35,696 nucleotides of DNA from a virus (IMGVR_UViG_3300048091_000260:1-35696), one strand, 5' to 3'; shown: positions 1-6,618, numbered from the stretch's first letter. Numbers and translations are program-made. The notes: generated by a model from the letters alone, not told the origin.

Positions 1-44
1 CGGTGCACCCACAGGTGTACCATTGAGCCCGGCGGCCGGAAATG

Positions 45-71
45 AAAAAGGGCTAGCTTTCGCTAACCCTT
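45..71 (-). terminator. Host terminator of the tRNA-Pro transcript, left outside the prophage
   Basis: On the minus strand a 10-bp stem (62-71 with 48-57, one G-U pair) closes a GAAA loop and is followed by a run of T (complement of 45-49). It lies just left of attL. It is where the uninterrupted tRNA-Pro gene, transcribed leftward, would have ended. Integration has moved it about 35 kb away from the tRNA promoter. Confidence 0.75.
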
Positions 72-77
72 TGAATT

Positions 78-127
<50 letters not shown>

Positions 128-234
128 GGGACCGCAAACGGCTGGGAGCCGCATAAACACTGGCTTTGCGCCAGAGTCATCTAATATACAGTGGTCCGCA
201 AACGGGCTGCTTTGCCCCGGAAAAGCCGGGCTCA
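128..234. other. Left attP arm with candidate integrase/excisionase arm sites
   Basis: This is the non-coding stretch between attL and the integrase stop. It holds a direct repeat of CCGCAAACGG (132-141 and 196-205) and the 15-mer TCATCTAATATACAG (177-191). The 15-mer recurs in the right arm at 35539-35553. An inverted partial copy (ATATTAGATG, 242-251) lies in the last codons of int. Repeats shared by both arms of an attachment region are typical arm-type recombinase or excisionase binding sites. The assignment is inferred from position and repetition. Confidence 0.55.
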
Positions 235-1365
235 TCAGGCGATATTAGATGCATTCCAGGGCAGTTTCATGTCGATCGCCGACACGTCCGGAATTGCTTC
301 CTTGATGTAGATTTCGCTCGTCTTGCTGCTGGTGTGCACCAGACGCTTTTGTATTTCGGCCATGTGCTTGCCCGCCCTCGCCGCGTCCGTGGCACCCAGC
401 GAGCGCAGGTCCTTGAACGTCACGTCGTCGGTGATGCCGGCGCGCTCCCTCGCCCGATCCCACATCGATATCAATCCGGTCTTCGCGTACGGAGTCCCCT
501 TTTGGCTCGGGAACACGTAGGGCGAGATGATCTCGTAGCCCTTCTTGATGGCGCGCGCTCGGTCGATCACATCCTGGATGGCCGGAGTGATCGCGATGTC
601 GACCACCTTGCCGCTGCTCTTCTTCGTCTTGCTGGGCTGGATCCGGATGTAGCCGCCCTCGATCTGGCTTTCCTTCATGGTCCGGATGTCGACCGCACGC
701 GCCCACAGCAGGTAGGCCATGTCGACCAAGCAGGCGAACATCGGACCGCTCGCGTTCGGCATGACCCGACCGTTGTCGGCGCGCGGCTTGCTGTACATGC
801 CAGCGGCGCGGATGCGCTGCACCTGGTCATGCGTTATCAGCACCGTCCGACGCTCAGTCTCGAAGTCGCCCAAGTCTAGCTGATCGATCGGGTTGTCCTG
901 CCGCAGGCCCAGGCCCGACACGGCGTACCTGAACAGCTTGCTGGCCAGCGCACCGTACTTGCGCGCGGTGTTCGGCTTGTCCGCGAACTTCTCGCGGAGA
1001 AAATCAGCGAATTCTTTGGTCGTGACCTCCCCCACCTGGAAGGCTTCGAACTCGTCGGCGATCACATCCAGGTACTGGCTGTACTGGTCCTGCGTCTGCT
1101 TCGTGTACTTGCCCAGCTTGTGCGCCTTGAACTCGGCGCACAGGTGCGGCACAGTGCCCTGGACGTGTGTCTTGCTGCCCAGGAGCTCGGCCAGCCTGTT
1201 CAGCATGACCACCTCGCCCTCTTCCTTCCCGCACAAGCGGATCCAGGTCTTCAACTCCTTGGTCTTAGGGTCGCGGATCTTCTCCGGCGCCACGTAGTAG
1301 TAGGCGTTGAATTTGATGTACACCCGGCGCGGGAGCCCGCGGTTCGTTTTGCGCTGCCTGTTCAT
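235..1365 (-). CDS. int: Phage integrase (tyrosine recombinase)
   Basis: This 376-residue site-specific recombinase catalyses integration at, and excision from, the tRNA-Pro site. An N-terminal region (about 1-70) is followed by a SAM-like core-binding domain (about 70-165) and a C-terminal catalytic domain. Visible catalytic residues are R223 (in WARAVD), K247/248, R321 (in KDLR), H344 (in LVHTS) and the nucleophile Y353 (in EIYIK). The usual first His of the HxxR box is Lys (K318), which I believe occurs in some phage integrases. The gene ends 107 bp from attL and is the last gene of the leftward operon. Its ATG overlaps the stop of the DUF4224 gene by 4 bp (ATGA), so the two are translationally coupled. 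Function is near certain; the strand-exchange specificity is inferred from the flanking att repeats. Confidence 0.95.
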   Translation of the reverse strand: MNRQRKTNRGLPRRVYIKFNAYYYVAPEKIRDPKTKELKTWIRLCGKEEGEVVMLNRLAELLGSKTHVQGTVPHLCAEFKAHKLGKYTKQTQDQYSQYLDVIADEFEAFQVGEVTTKEFADFLREKFADKPNTARKYGALASKLFRYAVSGLGLRQDNPIDQLDLGDFETERRTVLITHDQVQRIRAAGMYSKPRADNGRVMPNASGPMFACLVDMAYLLWARAVDIRTMKESQIEGGYIRIQPSKTKKSSGKVVDIAITPAIQDVIDRARAIKKGYEIISPYVFPSQKGTPYAKTGLISMWDRARERAGITDDVTFKDLRSLGATDAARAGKHMAEIQKRLVHTSSKTSEIYIKEAIPDVSAIDMKLPWNASNIA

Positions 1366-1580
1366 TGCCTTGCTGATTTCCTTTTCGGTCCCGGGGCGGC
1401 CGCTGGCGGCGGCATACCGCTGGGGTTCTTCACGTGGGCCCGGAGCACGCAGACCGTGTTGTCGATCCTGCGCAGCTGCGCTGGAATGCCCAGATCCCGC
1501 AGCGCGGCCAGCTGCTTCTTCGGGAGCTTGTAATGGGTGATCGCGTAGATCTCCTGGCTGGACAGTATCAAGTCGTCCAT
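1362..1580 (-). CDS. DUF4224 family protein, probable excision accessory factor
   Basis: This 72-residue protein has the DUF4224 pattern: a short acidic start (MDDLILSSQEI), then an 'eItgyk..kkQ..aLr.lGi' block (about 9-32), then a region ending in VCVLRAHV. The C-terminal tail is Pro/Ala/Lys rich. DUF4224 genes lie next to phage integrase genes in many proteobacterial prophages, and an excisionase-like or integrase-regulating role is often assumed. I know of no direct proof. It has a good ribosome binding site (AGGAG, about 8 bases before the ATG), unlike most genes in this operon, so it may be translated independently. It is coupled to int by a 4-bp overlap. Confidence 0.75.
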   Translation of the reverse strand: MDDLILSSQEIYAITHYKLPKKQLAALRDLGIPAQLRRIDNTVCVLRAHVKNPSGMPPPAAAPGPKRKSARQ

Positions 1581-1589
1581 CTTCTTCTC

Positions 1590-1784
1590 CTATTCCATTC
1601 CCGATTCCGGATACCGGCGGCGCTCCACGAATGGCCGCGCCTCACCGAACCCTGGCCGAACCGATCCCGGTCCAGCGGGGACGGCGCCGACCAGCTGCGC
1701 GCGGCGATCGAAGCCGTCGCGGCGTTCCGGCAGCAGGCGCGCGGGCTGCTTGTGCCAGCGGCGGTCTGGTCCGCGCGTGATCAC
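1590..1784 (-). CDS. Small Arg/Pro-rich phage protein, unknown
   Basis: A 64-residue reading frame begins at a GTG whose GTGA overlaps the stop of the upstream gene, exactly as at the other junctions of this operon. It ends 9 bp before the DUF4224 start. The composition is very rich in Arg, Pro and Gly, and I recognise no domain, so out-of-frame noise cannot be excluded. The arguments for it are the overlap signature and the fact that without it a 200-bp gap would break an otherwise gap-free operon. Confidence 0.45.
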   Translation of the reverse strand: MITRGPDRRWHKQPARLLPERRDGFDRRAQLVGAVPAGPGSVRPGFGEARPFVERRRYPESGME

Positions 1785-2482
1785 GACGCCTCCTTATCGG
1801 TGCTGGTGGTGCGCACGGCCGCGCGGTCGATGCGCTCGATCTCGGCCAGAATCAGGGCGCCCGCTTTCACTAGCTCGCGGCGGCGGTCGCCCTCCTTGGG
1901 CGGTGTCCAGTCGACCGGCACGATCGCCTCGCCCCAAGTATCACCGTAGCCGCTTTCCGTCGCCGGCCAGTCGCGCGCGGCCTGCGGCATGGCGTAGAAG
2001 GCAGCGTAGGCGGCTATTTCGCCGCTGACGTGTTCGTCGTCGTGCTCCGGGTCGTAGCCTTCCCGGTCGACCTGGCGCCGGCGCTCGGCCAGCACGTCGC
2101 GCGCGGCTGCTGGGCCTGTCTGCTGGGCCGCGCTCCAGACCACATTGCCCTTCGCGCCGATGGTGAACCCGCGCAGCTCGGGGTGCTGGGCCAGCCAGGT
2201 GGCGAAATCGGTGTATGGTGCTGCACCGGCCAGCTGGGCAAGGGCAGCCTCCAACTCCTGGATTTGAGCCACCATTGCCCGCTCCACATCCGTCGGCGCG
2301 TGCAGCGGGAAAGTCTCGTCCGCGCCGATCCGCTCGCGCCAGGTCTTAATGGCTGCGGGTACGCTGCCGACTACCTCGGGAGGATGCTGCGGGCAGGGCC
2401 AGCGCAGCGATCCATCGCCGCTCGGGCAGGTGCACGGCTTATCGGTGCTTGCTAATGGCGTTGCTTTGATAACGACTCTCAT
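1781..2482 (-). CDS. Conserved phage protein with AERRRQV...LVKAGALILAEIERIDR domain
   Basis: This is a 233-residue cytoplasmic protein. The N-terminus has a short Cys/Pro-rich segment (CTCPSGDG...WPCPQH, about 18-34) that may bind a metal. A helical region follows (about 66-85). The C-terminal half carries a pattern I know from many phage hypothetical proteins: VLAERRRQVDREGYDPEHDDEH (about 129-150), an AAYAAFYA helix, a WTPP motif, then RRELVKAGALILAEIERIDR (about 201-220). Its biochemical role is not established, as far as I know. The start ATG overlaps the upstream stop by 4 bp and the stop overlaps the next GTG by 4 bp. Confidence 0.8.
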   Translation of the reverse strand: MRVVIKATPLASTDKPCTCPSGDGSLRWPCPQHPPEVVGSVPAAIKTWRERIGADETFPLHAPTDVERAMVAQIQELEAALAQLAGAAPYTDFATWLAQHPELRGFTIGAKGNVVWSAAQQTGPAAARDVLAERRRQVDREGYDPEHDDEHVSGEIAAYAAFYAMPQAARDWPATESGYGDTWGEAIVPVDWTPPKEGDRRRELVKAGALILAEIERIDRAAVRTTSTDKEAS

Positions 2483-2670
2483 GCGTTCTTTTCCTCAGTC
2501 GGCTTTCTCATTAATCGGTATTGGTCGTGCAGCTGTGCTTCCGCACGCCGGCGCAGGGATTGCTCGAGCACGACCAGGTCACTGGCAATCCGCAGCTGGG
2601 TGAACAGATCGCGCGCCATCTGCTCGTCGCTGGCGTACATAGCGCGGGCCTGCTCGAAGGTCGGGATCAT
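2479..2670 (-). CDS. Small helical phage protein, unknown
   Basis: This 63-residue, strongly helical and charged protein has no Cys and no membrane segment. Its pattern (MIPTFEQARAMYASDEQMARDLFTQL, then RRRAEAQLHDQYRLM) looks like a coiled coil, but I recognise no family. The ATG overlaps the stop of the upstream amber-interrupted frame, and its stop overlaps the next gene, each by ATGA. Its reading is well supported by these two overlaps. Function unknown. Confidence 0.65.
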   Translation of the reverse strand: MIPTFEQARAMYASDEQMARDLFTQLRIASDLVVLEQSLRRRAEAQLHDQYRLMRKPTEEKNA

Positions 2671-2837
2671 TTGGGCGCCCCCGGGAAGCCCTCGTGCTGC
2701 ACGCCGTCGATCACGCGGTCAGCGCCCGGGATCGGCGCAACGCTCGTCTACGCGCTGGTGAAGTGCTGCAGCTCGAACGCGGCAGCGATCAGCCAGTTCT
2801 TGATGCGCTCGCGCAGGGTGTCGGTGTTCTTGTTCAT
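2667..2837 (-). pseudogene. Small ORF interrupted by an in-frame amber codon
   Basis: From a good start (AAGGG about 7 bases before ATG at 2835-2837) the frame encodes 29 residues beginning MNKNTDTLRERIKNW. It then meets TAG (complement of 2748-2750), and runs on for 26 more sense codons to a TGA that overlaps the next gene's ATG in the operon's usual ATGA manner. Conservation of the operon overlap downstream of the TAG suggests that a 56-codon gene has acquired a nonsense mutation. The alternatives are a genuine 29-residue peptide, or amber suppression in a host. The break lies beside the inserted plus-strand gene at 2910-3578, so leftward translation is already disturbed here. Confidence 0.5.
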
Positions 2838-2909
2838 GAGATCCCTTCTGATGTTTTAGCAACAACCGCATGTTACGATTTTGAAATTGCTAAATTAGTT
2901 ATTTTTCTC

Positions 2910-3578
2910 ATGTCTCTCAAATCAGCTTTGCACGGCCGATGGGCTTTCATTTGCGGCGGTGCCGTCGGCGTCCTTATTGCATTTCCTCTTGCGGCGCCGG
3001 TTTTTGACGGCAAGATCTTGGAGCCCGTCGCGACAATGTGGGGCAGCGCGTTGGGTGCCATAGCAGCCGTCGCTGGAGCGATCTGGATAGCCGAGCGACA
3101 AGTCGCGCAGCAGCGAAGAAGTGCTGCAGCTCTCGTCCGCGAAATGTTCCACTCGACAACATTCGCGCTGGATGAGCTTGCATTCGTGTTCGGGCCACCA
3201 TCTCGACCTCATAAGGGAGATAGCGATGATGAGCCAGACGTCTTCAATGCAGAAAAATGGAAAGAAGTAGCTGACCATGCCGGGCTCGTGCTCGACCACT
3301 ATAAAAAATTCAACAGCAGAATCCATCGGTACGAGGCTGGATTGAATTTGCTGTCGGCGAATAGTCTGAGCACGGCCCTGGCCTTGGAGACCGAACTGGA
3401 AGACATAATTCGTGATGCAGTAACGCGTTTGAAAATGCATCCACAGAGCTACGACCCCGCGAGCGGTAAGGTGAGCTATCCTGAGCAGGCTCCAACTTGG
3501 AGCAGGCGATTTGCTTTGACGGTAAGCAATAGGCACGTGCAAGACTACATGGCCAAGCTCGAGCGCGAAGCGTCCTAA
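2910..3578 (+). CDS. Two-TM membrane protein, accessory (moron) gene
   Basis: This 222-residue protein is encoded against the direction of the surrounding operon. It has two hydrophobic segments near the N-terminus (about 10-30 and 42-62), separated by a short loop. A cytosolic-looking, helical, charged C-terminal region of about 150 residues follows. I recognise no family. The sequence around it is AT-richer than its neighbours, with a distinctly AT-rich leader (2850-2909) that could carry a promoter, though I see no convincing -35/-10 pair and no Shine-Dalgarno. The start is the only ATG before the membrane segments. Being convergent with PL transcription, it must be expressed independently, perhaps in the lysogen. 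A superinfection-exclusion or other envelope role is possible but unproven. Confidence 0.65.
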   Translation: MSLKSALHGRWAFICGGAVGVLIAFPLAAPVFDGKILEPVATMWGSALGAIAAVAGAIWIAERQVAQQRRSAAALVREMFHSTTFALDELAFVFGPPSRPHKGDSDDEPDVFNAEKWKEVADHAGLVLDHYKKFNSRIHRYEAGLNLLSANSLSTALALETELEDIIRDAVTRLKMHPQSYDPASGKVSYPEQAPTWSRRFALTVSNRHVQDYMAKLEREAS

Positions 3579-3626
3579 CTTTGCTCTGCGGCGCGCGCCG
3601 GCGCCGAAGATGTCGATCTGGTTCAT
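3579..3626 (-). pseudogene. Truncated start of an operon gene
   Basis: An ATG overlapping the methyltransferase stop by ATGA opens a frame reading MNQIDIFGAGARRRAK. The frame stays open further only as the antisense of the 2910-3578 gene, which is unlikely to be its own coding sequence. I read this as the first 16 codons of the next operon gene, whose remainder was replaced when the plus-strand cassette arrived. It may still be translated as a junk fusion. Confidence 0.4.
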
Positions 3627-4489
3627 GCGAACATCCTTTGTTGTGTGGCCTGCTGCTCGAGCGCGGCGGCGCAGGCCGGGTTGGTCCAGACGACTTCCTT
3701 ACGCACCCGTCCCCCGTCCGCGATGTGCTTACGCTCGTGGCGGATCCAGTCCGGATACAGCTCGCGGTCGTACAGCGCACTGGGGTAGCCTGACAGGACC
3801 ACCATTCCTTTGGCGGCATGCAGCACGCCGGCAAGCTGACGGTGATCGTCGTCGGTCATCTCGTGGCGGTAGCCATGGCTCTTGTTCGATCGGAACGCTG
3901 TCCGCGTGCTGTGGCAGTAAGGCGGGTCCGCATAGATCAGGGTCGACGGCGAATCCATCCGCTCGATGACCTCGATCGCATTCCTGTTTTCGATTACCAC
4001 GCCCTTGAGACGATGGGTGAAGCTCGGGATGGCGTTTGACCAGGTGGAGTACTCGACGCTGGGCAATACGCGACCGTCGGAAAGCTTGGACCGGAACCCG
4101 GTGCGGCAGCCCCTGGTGGCCGAGTCGCTGCCGTGGCCCATGAACGACTTGATGATCAGCTTATGCGCGCCGTCCATCTCGTCGACTACAGGCTCATAGG
4201 CCCAGTCGAATTCCTCCCTGGCGAACGGCGTCAATTCGACGCGGCGCTGCAGCTCGAGCGCGCGCTCCGGGTCGCGCAGGATGCGGAACAGGTTCACAAC
4301 GTTACCGTCCAGGTCGTTGTAGCACTCGGCGCCGACCCGCTGCTTCTGCAGCAAGACGGACGCCGCGCCACCGAAGGGCTCGACATACACGACGTGGTCG
4401 GGGAAGAACGACAGGATCCACGGCGCCAGGCGGAACTTCCCGCCGTGGTACCGCAGCACCGGGCGAGTCGGCGCGGTCTCGACCATCAC
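3623..4489 (-). CDS. D12-class N6-adenine DNA methyltransferase (Dam-like)
   Basis: This 288-residue enzyme would transfer a methyl group from S-adenosylmethionine to adenine in DNA. Its motifs are in alpha (D12/Dam) order: YHGGK at 14-18 (motif X), VEPFGGAASVLL at 36-47 (motif I, AdoMet binding), NDLDGNVVNLFR around 58-69, and the catalytic DPPY at 187-190 (motif IV). The length fits the family. There is no restriction endonuclease gene nearby, so it is a solitary methyltransferase, plausibly protecting phage DNA from host restriction or changing regulation. The recognition sequence cannot be told from the sequence. It overlaps the upstream winged-helix gene by ATGA. Confidence 0.93.
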   Translation of the reverse strand: MMVETAPTRPVLRYHGGKFRLAPWILSFFPDHVVYVEPFGGAASVLLQKQRVGAECYNDLDGNVVNLFRILRDPERALELQRRVELTPFAREEFDWAYEPVVDEMDGAHKLIIKSFMGHGSDSATRGCRTGFRSKLSDGRVLPSVEYSTWSNAIPSFTHRLKGVVIENRNAIEVIERMDSPSTLIYADPPYCHSTRTAFRSNKSHGYRHEMTDDDHRQLAGVLHAAKGMVVLSGYPSALYDRELYPDWIRHERKHIADGGRVRKEVVWTNPACAAALEQQATQQRMFA

Positions 4490-4875
4490 GCTGCAGCTCC
4501 CCGCGCCGGCCCGAACAGGGCCACGTCCAGCGGATCACGCCACATGCCGACCTGGCACGCCGGCACAATGGTGGCGCCGTTCGACCGCGCCTCGCGTACC
4601 TCGAGCCTGGCCGGATCCTCGGCGCCCAGCTCCCACAACTCCCGGCGGCTGGCGTCGAACTTACCAGTGCGGCGCACTTCTCCCATCTCGGCCATGTAGC
4701 GCAGGTAGCCGTAAGCGGTGTTGCTGTTGATGCGCAGGACCTTTGCGAGGTCGACCGCGGACAGCGGGCACTTGTCCAGCAACTCGCCAATGCGTTTGAC
4801 GGCCGCCGAGCGCAGGGCGATCTTCTGGGCGTTCGAAAGTCCACCCTTGGTGGCCTGGATCTTCTGAAATGTCAT
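4486..4875 (-). CDS. Winged-helix/HTH DNA-binding protein
   Basis: This is a 129-residue basic protein. Residues about 25-75 form a helix-turn-helix of the winged type: RIGELLDKCPLSAVDLAKVL, then NSNTAYGYLRYMAEMGEVRR. This resembles MarR/ArsR-like folds in which a wing follows the recognition helix. The C-terminal 50 residues match nothing I know. Genes of this kind often precede small phage methyltransferases. The stop overlaps the methyltransferase start by 4 bp, so they are made together. It could be a regulator of the early operon, but its operator is unknown. Confidence 0.75.
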   Translation of the reverse strand: MTFQKIQATKGGLSNAQKIALRSAAVKRIGELLDKCPLSAVDLAKVLRINSNTAYGYLRYMAEMGEVRRTGKFDASRRELWELGAEDPARLEVREARSNGATIVPACQVGMWRDPLDVALFGPARGAAA

Positions 4876-5132
4876 GGCTGACTCTCTTCCTTGCCAGTCG
4901 CTGGCTTGATGTCAATCTGAGCGCTGTCGATCGCTTCGGCGCTGCCGGCGAGGTAGACGGTCATCGCAACCCGGCCACCGTCCTGGTACAGCGTCAGGCC
5001 GTTGATGAACTGGTGCAGGCCGCGGTGGATGACCGGCCTGCAGCAGTGCGCGGACTTCAGCAGGCGCACCTGGTGTTGGTAGGCGTCCGGATCGAGCGGC
5101 TCGTCCTGGTTGTTGGGTACTGGACCAATCAT
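4872..5132 (-). CDS. Phage protein of unknown function
   Basis: This is an 86-residue protein. The chosen ATG (5130-5132) overlaps the upstream stop by ATGA; a longer in-frame extension upstream is not supported by the operon pattern. The sequence contains KSAHCCRPVIHRGLHQFINGLTL in its middle. Its two cysteines and several histidines could bind a metal, but no recognised motif is present. The gene sits within the tightly overlapped early operon and is probably a small host-takeover or DNA-metabolism accessory. The function is unknown. Confidence 0.65.
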   Translation of the reverse strand: MIGPVPNNQDEPLDPDAYQHQVRLLKSAHCCRPVIHRGLHQFINGLTLYQDGGRVAMTVYLAGSAEAIDSAQIDIKPATGKEESQP

Positions 5133-5326
5133 GCTGCCGCCTTCGTGCTGTTCGCGGCAGCAGCCGCACGCACGCATGCGTCGCACGCGCCGTACTGCTG
5201 CAGCTGCTTGGCCGTCACGACCTTGGTGCACGCGCAGCGCTTCCGGCGCAGGGTTACCGGCACGAGCGCCGCCGTTTGCGCACGATAGAGCGCTGTCATG
5301 CCTGGATTAGCAGTCCCCCAGCTCAT
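5129..5326 (-). CDS. Small Cys-rich (zinc-ribbon-like) protein
   Basis: This 65-residue protein has a CxC pair (KRCACTK, about 30-36) and a second CxxC knuckle (GACDAC, about 46-51). These four cysteines are spaced as in a short zinc ribbon. An Ala-rich tail follows. Start and stop both overlap neighbours by ATGA. Such mini zinc proteins are common in early phage operons. A role in protein or nucleic-acid binding is likely, and the target is unknown. Confidence 0.65.
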   Translation of the reverse strand: MSWGTANPGMTALYRAQTAALVPVTLRRKRCACTKVVTAKQLQQYGACDACVRAAAAANSTKAAA

Positions 5327-5649
5327 GCGTTGCCTCGCCGCTGTGGTTTCGTGTAGTCGCGGATGCGCCACTGCCTGGCCAGGTCTTCCCAGATCTGGCT
5401 GCCGTTGTTGAAGTACTGGTGCACCTCCATGGCCGGGCAGAAATCGAGCTTCAACACCTCGAGGCAGTCTTCGAAGATGGCGCGGTCGACGCAGCGAAAA
5501 TCGGTCAGGTCGAACTTGAAACGGTTGCCGTTGTACAGGCCCAGCAGGAAGGCCGCGACGTGGCGGCACTGGCCGGAGTGGCCGCGCGCGATCTTCAGCA
5601 GTCGGATCAGCGCCTCGACACCAGGCGAAAGTTTGGTCTCGTCCATCAT
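5323..5649 (-). CDS. DUF7673-type conserved phage protein
   Basis: This is a 108-residue soluble protein. Its pattern (GVEALIRLLKIARGHSGQ, then HVAAFLLGLYNG, then FKFDLTDFRCVD, then HQYFNNGSQIW) matches what I recall of the DUF7673 family, found on mobile elements and prophages of Burkholderiales and relatives. The function is unknown. Two ATGs stand side by side (5647-5649 and 5644-5646). The first gives the operon's 4-bp overlap, while AGGAG is better spaced for the second. It is a good marker of a proteobacterial prophage early region. Confidence 0.75.
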   Translation of the reverse strand: MMDETKLSPGVEALIRLLKIARGHSGQCRHVAAFLLGLYNGNRFKFDLTDFRCVDRAIFEDCLEVLKLDFCPAMEVHQYFNNGSQIWEDLARQWRIRDYTKPQRRGNA

Positions 5650-5867
5650 CGTGCTCCTGGAACATTGGGGGATACGCGAGTTGCTTGGTCCGGCGCGAGC
5701 AGTTTGCGAAGTGCAGCCACCATCTGGTCCTCTTCGCAAGCGGCCAACGAGCCGGTGAGGAATGCGGTGAAGCAGCGCGCTCTGAAGTTGGCGCCCTCCG
5801 GCACCTCCTTGAGGGCATCTTCGGCACAGCAAATCACCAGGTCGCGAATCTGTTTAGCGGTCGTCAC
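5646..5867 (-). CDS. Small phage protein, unknown
   Basis: This 73-residue protein starts at GTG and overlaps the upstream stop (GTGA) and the downstream start (ATGA). Most of it is predicted helical (KQIRDLVICCAEDALKEV, FTAFLTGSLAACEEDQMVAALRKLL). It has four scattered cysteines and no membrane segment. I recognise no family. The evidence that it is a gene is the pair of overlaps and the codon pattern. Its role is unknown. Confidence 0.65.
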   Translation of the reverse strand: MTTAKQIRDLVICCAEDALKEVPEGANFRARCFTAFLTGSLAACEEDQMVAALRKLLAPDQATRVSPNVPGAR

Positions 5868-5989
5868 GGCATCACCTGTTCAAGCACGCCTTCCAGGAGG
5901 ATCAGGAGGGCGACGCCGGCCAGCATCAGGCCAGAGTGGCGGTCGGTGACTTCGATGCGATGCAGGAGCAGGAAGCGCAGCATGATCAC
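5864..5989 (-). CDS. 41-residue single-TM peptide
   Basis: This short frame was found by following the overlap pattern. A GTG start (5987-5989) overlaps the upstream stop as GTGA, and its TGA overlaps the next GTG. The peptide has one hydrophobic segment (about 22-34, LMLAGVALLILLE) that could span the inner membrane. An ATG two codons later is an alternative start. No family is recognised. Confidence 0.5.
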   Translation of the reverse strand: MIMLRFLLLHRIEVTDRHSGLMLAGVALLILLEGVLEQVMP

Positions 5990-6207
5990 CACTCCCGGAT
6001 CTGGTTGCGGCGGCCGATCATCTCGACTTGGCGCTTGCGCTCGTAGCGCGCCATCGGCATGGTGACGTCGCGCGCGGTGATGACGCGCTGGGCTCGGGCT
6101 TCACTGCCGCGCAACTGGCGCTCGATCAGCCAGAGGGCGCCCCGCTTGGCCAGCTTGCGAGCCAAGCGACGGGCGATGCGCGTGGCTACGGTGAGGAAGG
6201 GCTTCAT
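5986..6207 (-). CDS. Small Arg-rich basic phage protein
   Basis: This 73-residue protein is very basic (RIARRLARKLAKRG in the first third, then repeated Arg through to the C-terminus). It has no cysteine and no clear transmembrane segment. Such composition suggests nucleic-acid or membrane-surface binding. A small N-type antiterminator is conceivable from its position as second gene after PL, but I see no box A or box B sequence to support that. The start overlaps the zinc-protein stop by ATGA. Confidence 0.6.
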   Translation of the reverse strand: MKPFLTVATRIARRLARKLAKRGALWLIERQLRGSEARAQRVITARDVTMPMARYERKRQVEMIGRRNQIREW

Positions 6208-6506
6208 GCTGCACCTGCTGCGGCCACGGTTGCAGTCTGTGCAGCCGGCTTGGCTTTGGCCGACTCGCCGCAGAACGGGCAGAAGCTGGCCACGACAGGC
6301 AGTTCTTTGCCCTTCTCGCTGGTGAAGCCCTTGCCGGTACCGCAAACGCGGAACGGGATGTTGATGACCAGCTTGAGGTCCATGTCATCGGTCATCTGGA
6401 ACGCCGTGGCGGCGCATGTGACCTTGACGTTGTCACCCGCCTTCGCTTTTACGAAGGGGGCTTGTGCGATTTCGCCTTCCAGGCGTTTGATGCAGCCACA
6501 GTTCAT
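6204..6506 (-). CDS. Zinc-ribbon protein, first gene of the PL operon
   Basis: This is a 100-residue protein with an N-terminal CGC (residues 3-5) and a C-terminal CPFCG knuckle (about 80-84), giving four cysteines for a split zinc site. An Ala-rich tail follows. A preferred ATG at 6504-6506 has a good Shine-Dalgarno (GGAGAG). An in-frame ATG at 6549-6551 lies almost at the predicted transcription start and would need leaderless initiation. As the first gene under repressor control it should be made immediately after infection or induction. Its molecular target is unknown. Confidence 0.7.
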   Translation of the reverse strand: MNCGCIKRLEGEIAQAPFVKAKAGDNVKVTCAATAFQMTDDMDLKLVINIPFRVCGTGKGFTSEKGKELPVVASFCPFCGESAKAKPAAQTATVAAAGAA

Positions 6507-6559
6507 CGTGCTCTCCAGTTCGCGGCTCGGCGGGTGCTGAGCTCGCTGCATTGGAGAGG

Positions 6560-6588
6560 ACTATACGATTACGTATTACGGAAGTCAA
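6560..6588 (-). promoter_or_regulatory. PL: leftward early promoter
   Basis: On the minus strand, -35 TTGACT (complement of 6583-6588) and -10 TATAGT (complement of 6560-6565) are separated by exactly 17 bp. This near-consensus sigma-70 promoter should start transcription at about 6553 and read the whole leftward operon to int. One operator overlaps the -10 (6563-6576), and a second abuts the -35 (6588-6601), as expected for repression by CI. Confidence 0.88.
6563..6576. promoter_or_regulatory. Operator OL-a
   Basis: ATACG-ATTA-CGTAT is a perfect 14-bp palindrome with the consensus ATRCG-N4-CGYAT shared by five other sites in the immunity region. It overlaps the PL -10 box. Confidence 0.85.
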
Positions 6589-6601
6589 TGCGAAAACGCA
6601 T
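6588..6601. promoter_or_regulatory. Operator OL-b
   Basis: ATGCG-AAAA-CGCAT is a perfect copy of the operator consensus. It touches the outer edge of the PL -35. Its centre lies 25 bp from OL-a. Confidence 0.85.
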
Positions 6602-6618
6602 AATTTTCTTCGAGTACG

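Noticed and set aside
2922-3626. A 234-codon minus-strand frame continuing from the methyltransferase stop
   Set aside because: Only its first 16 codons look like an original gene start. The rest is antisense to the plus-strand membrane protein gene.
5986-6207. Box A/box B (nut-like) site and N-type antiterminator in the leftward operon
   Set aside because: The second gene is very basic, but no convincing box B hairpin or box A sequence was found downstream of PL.
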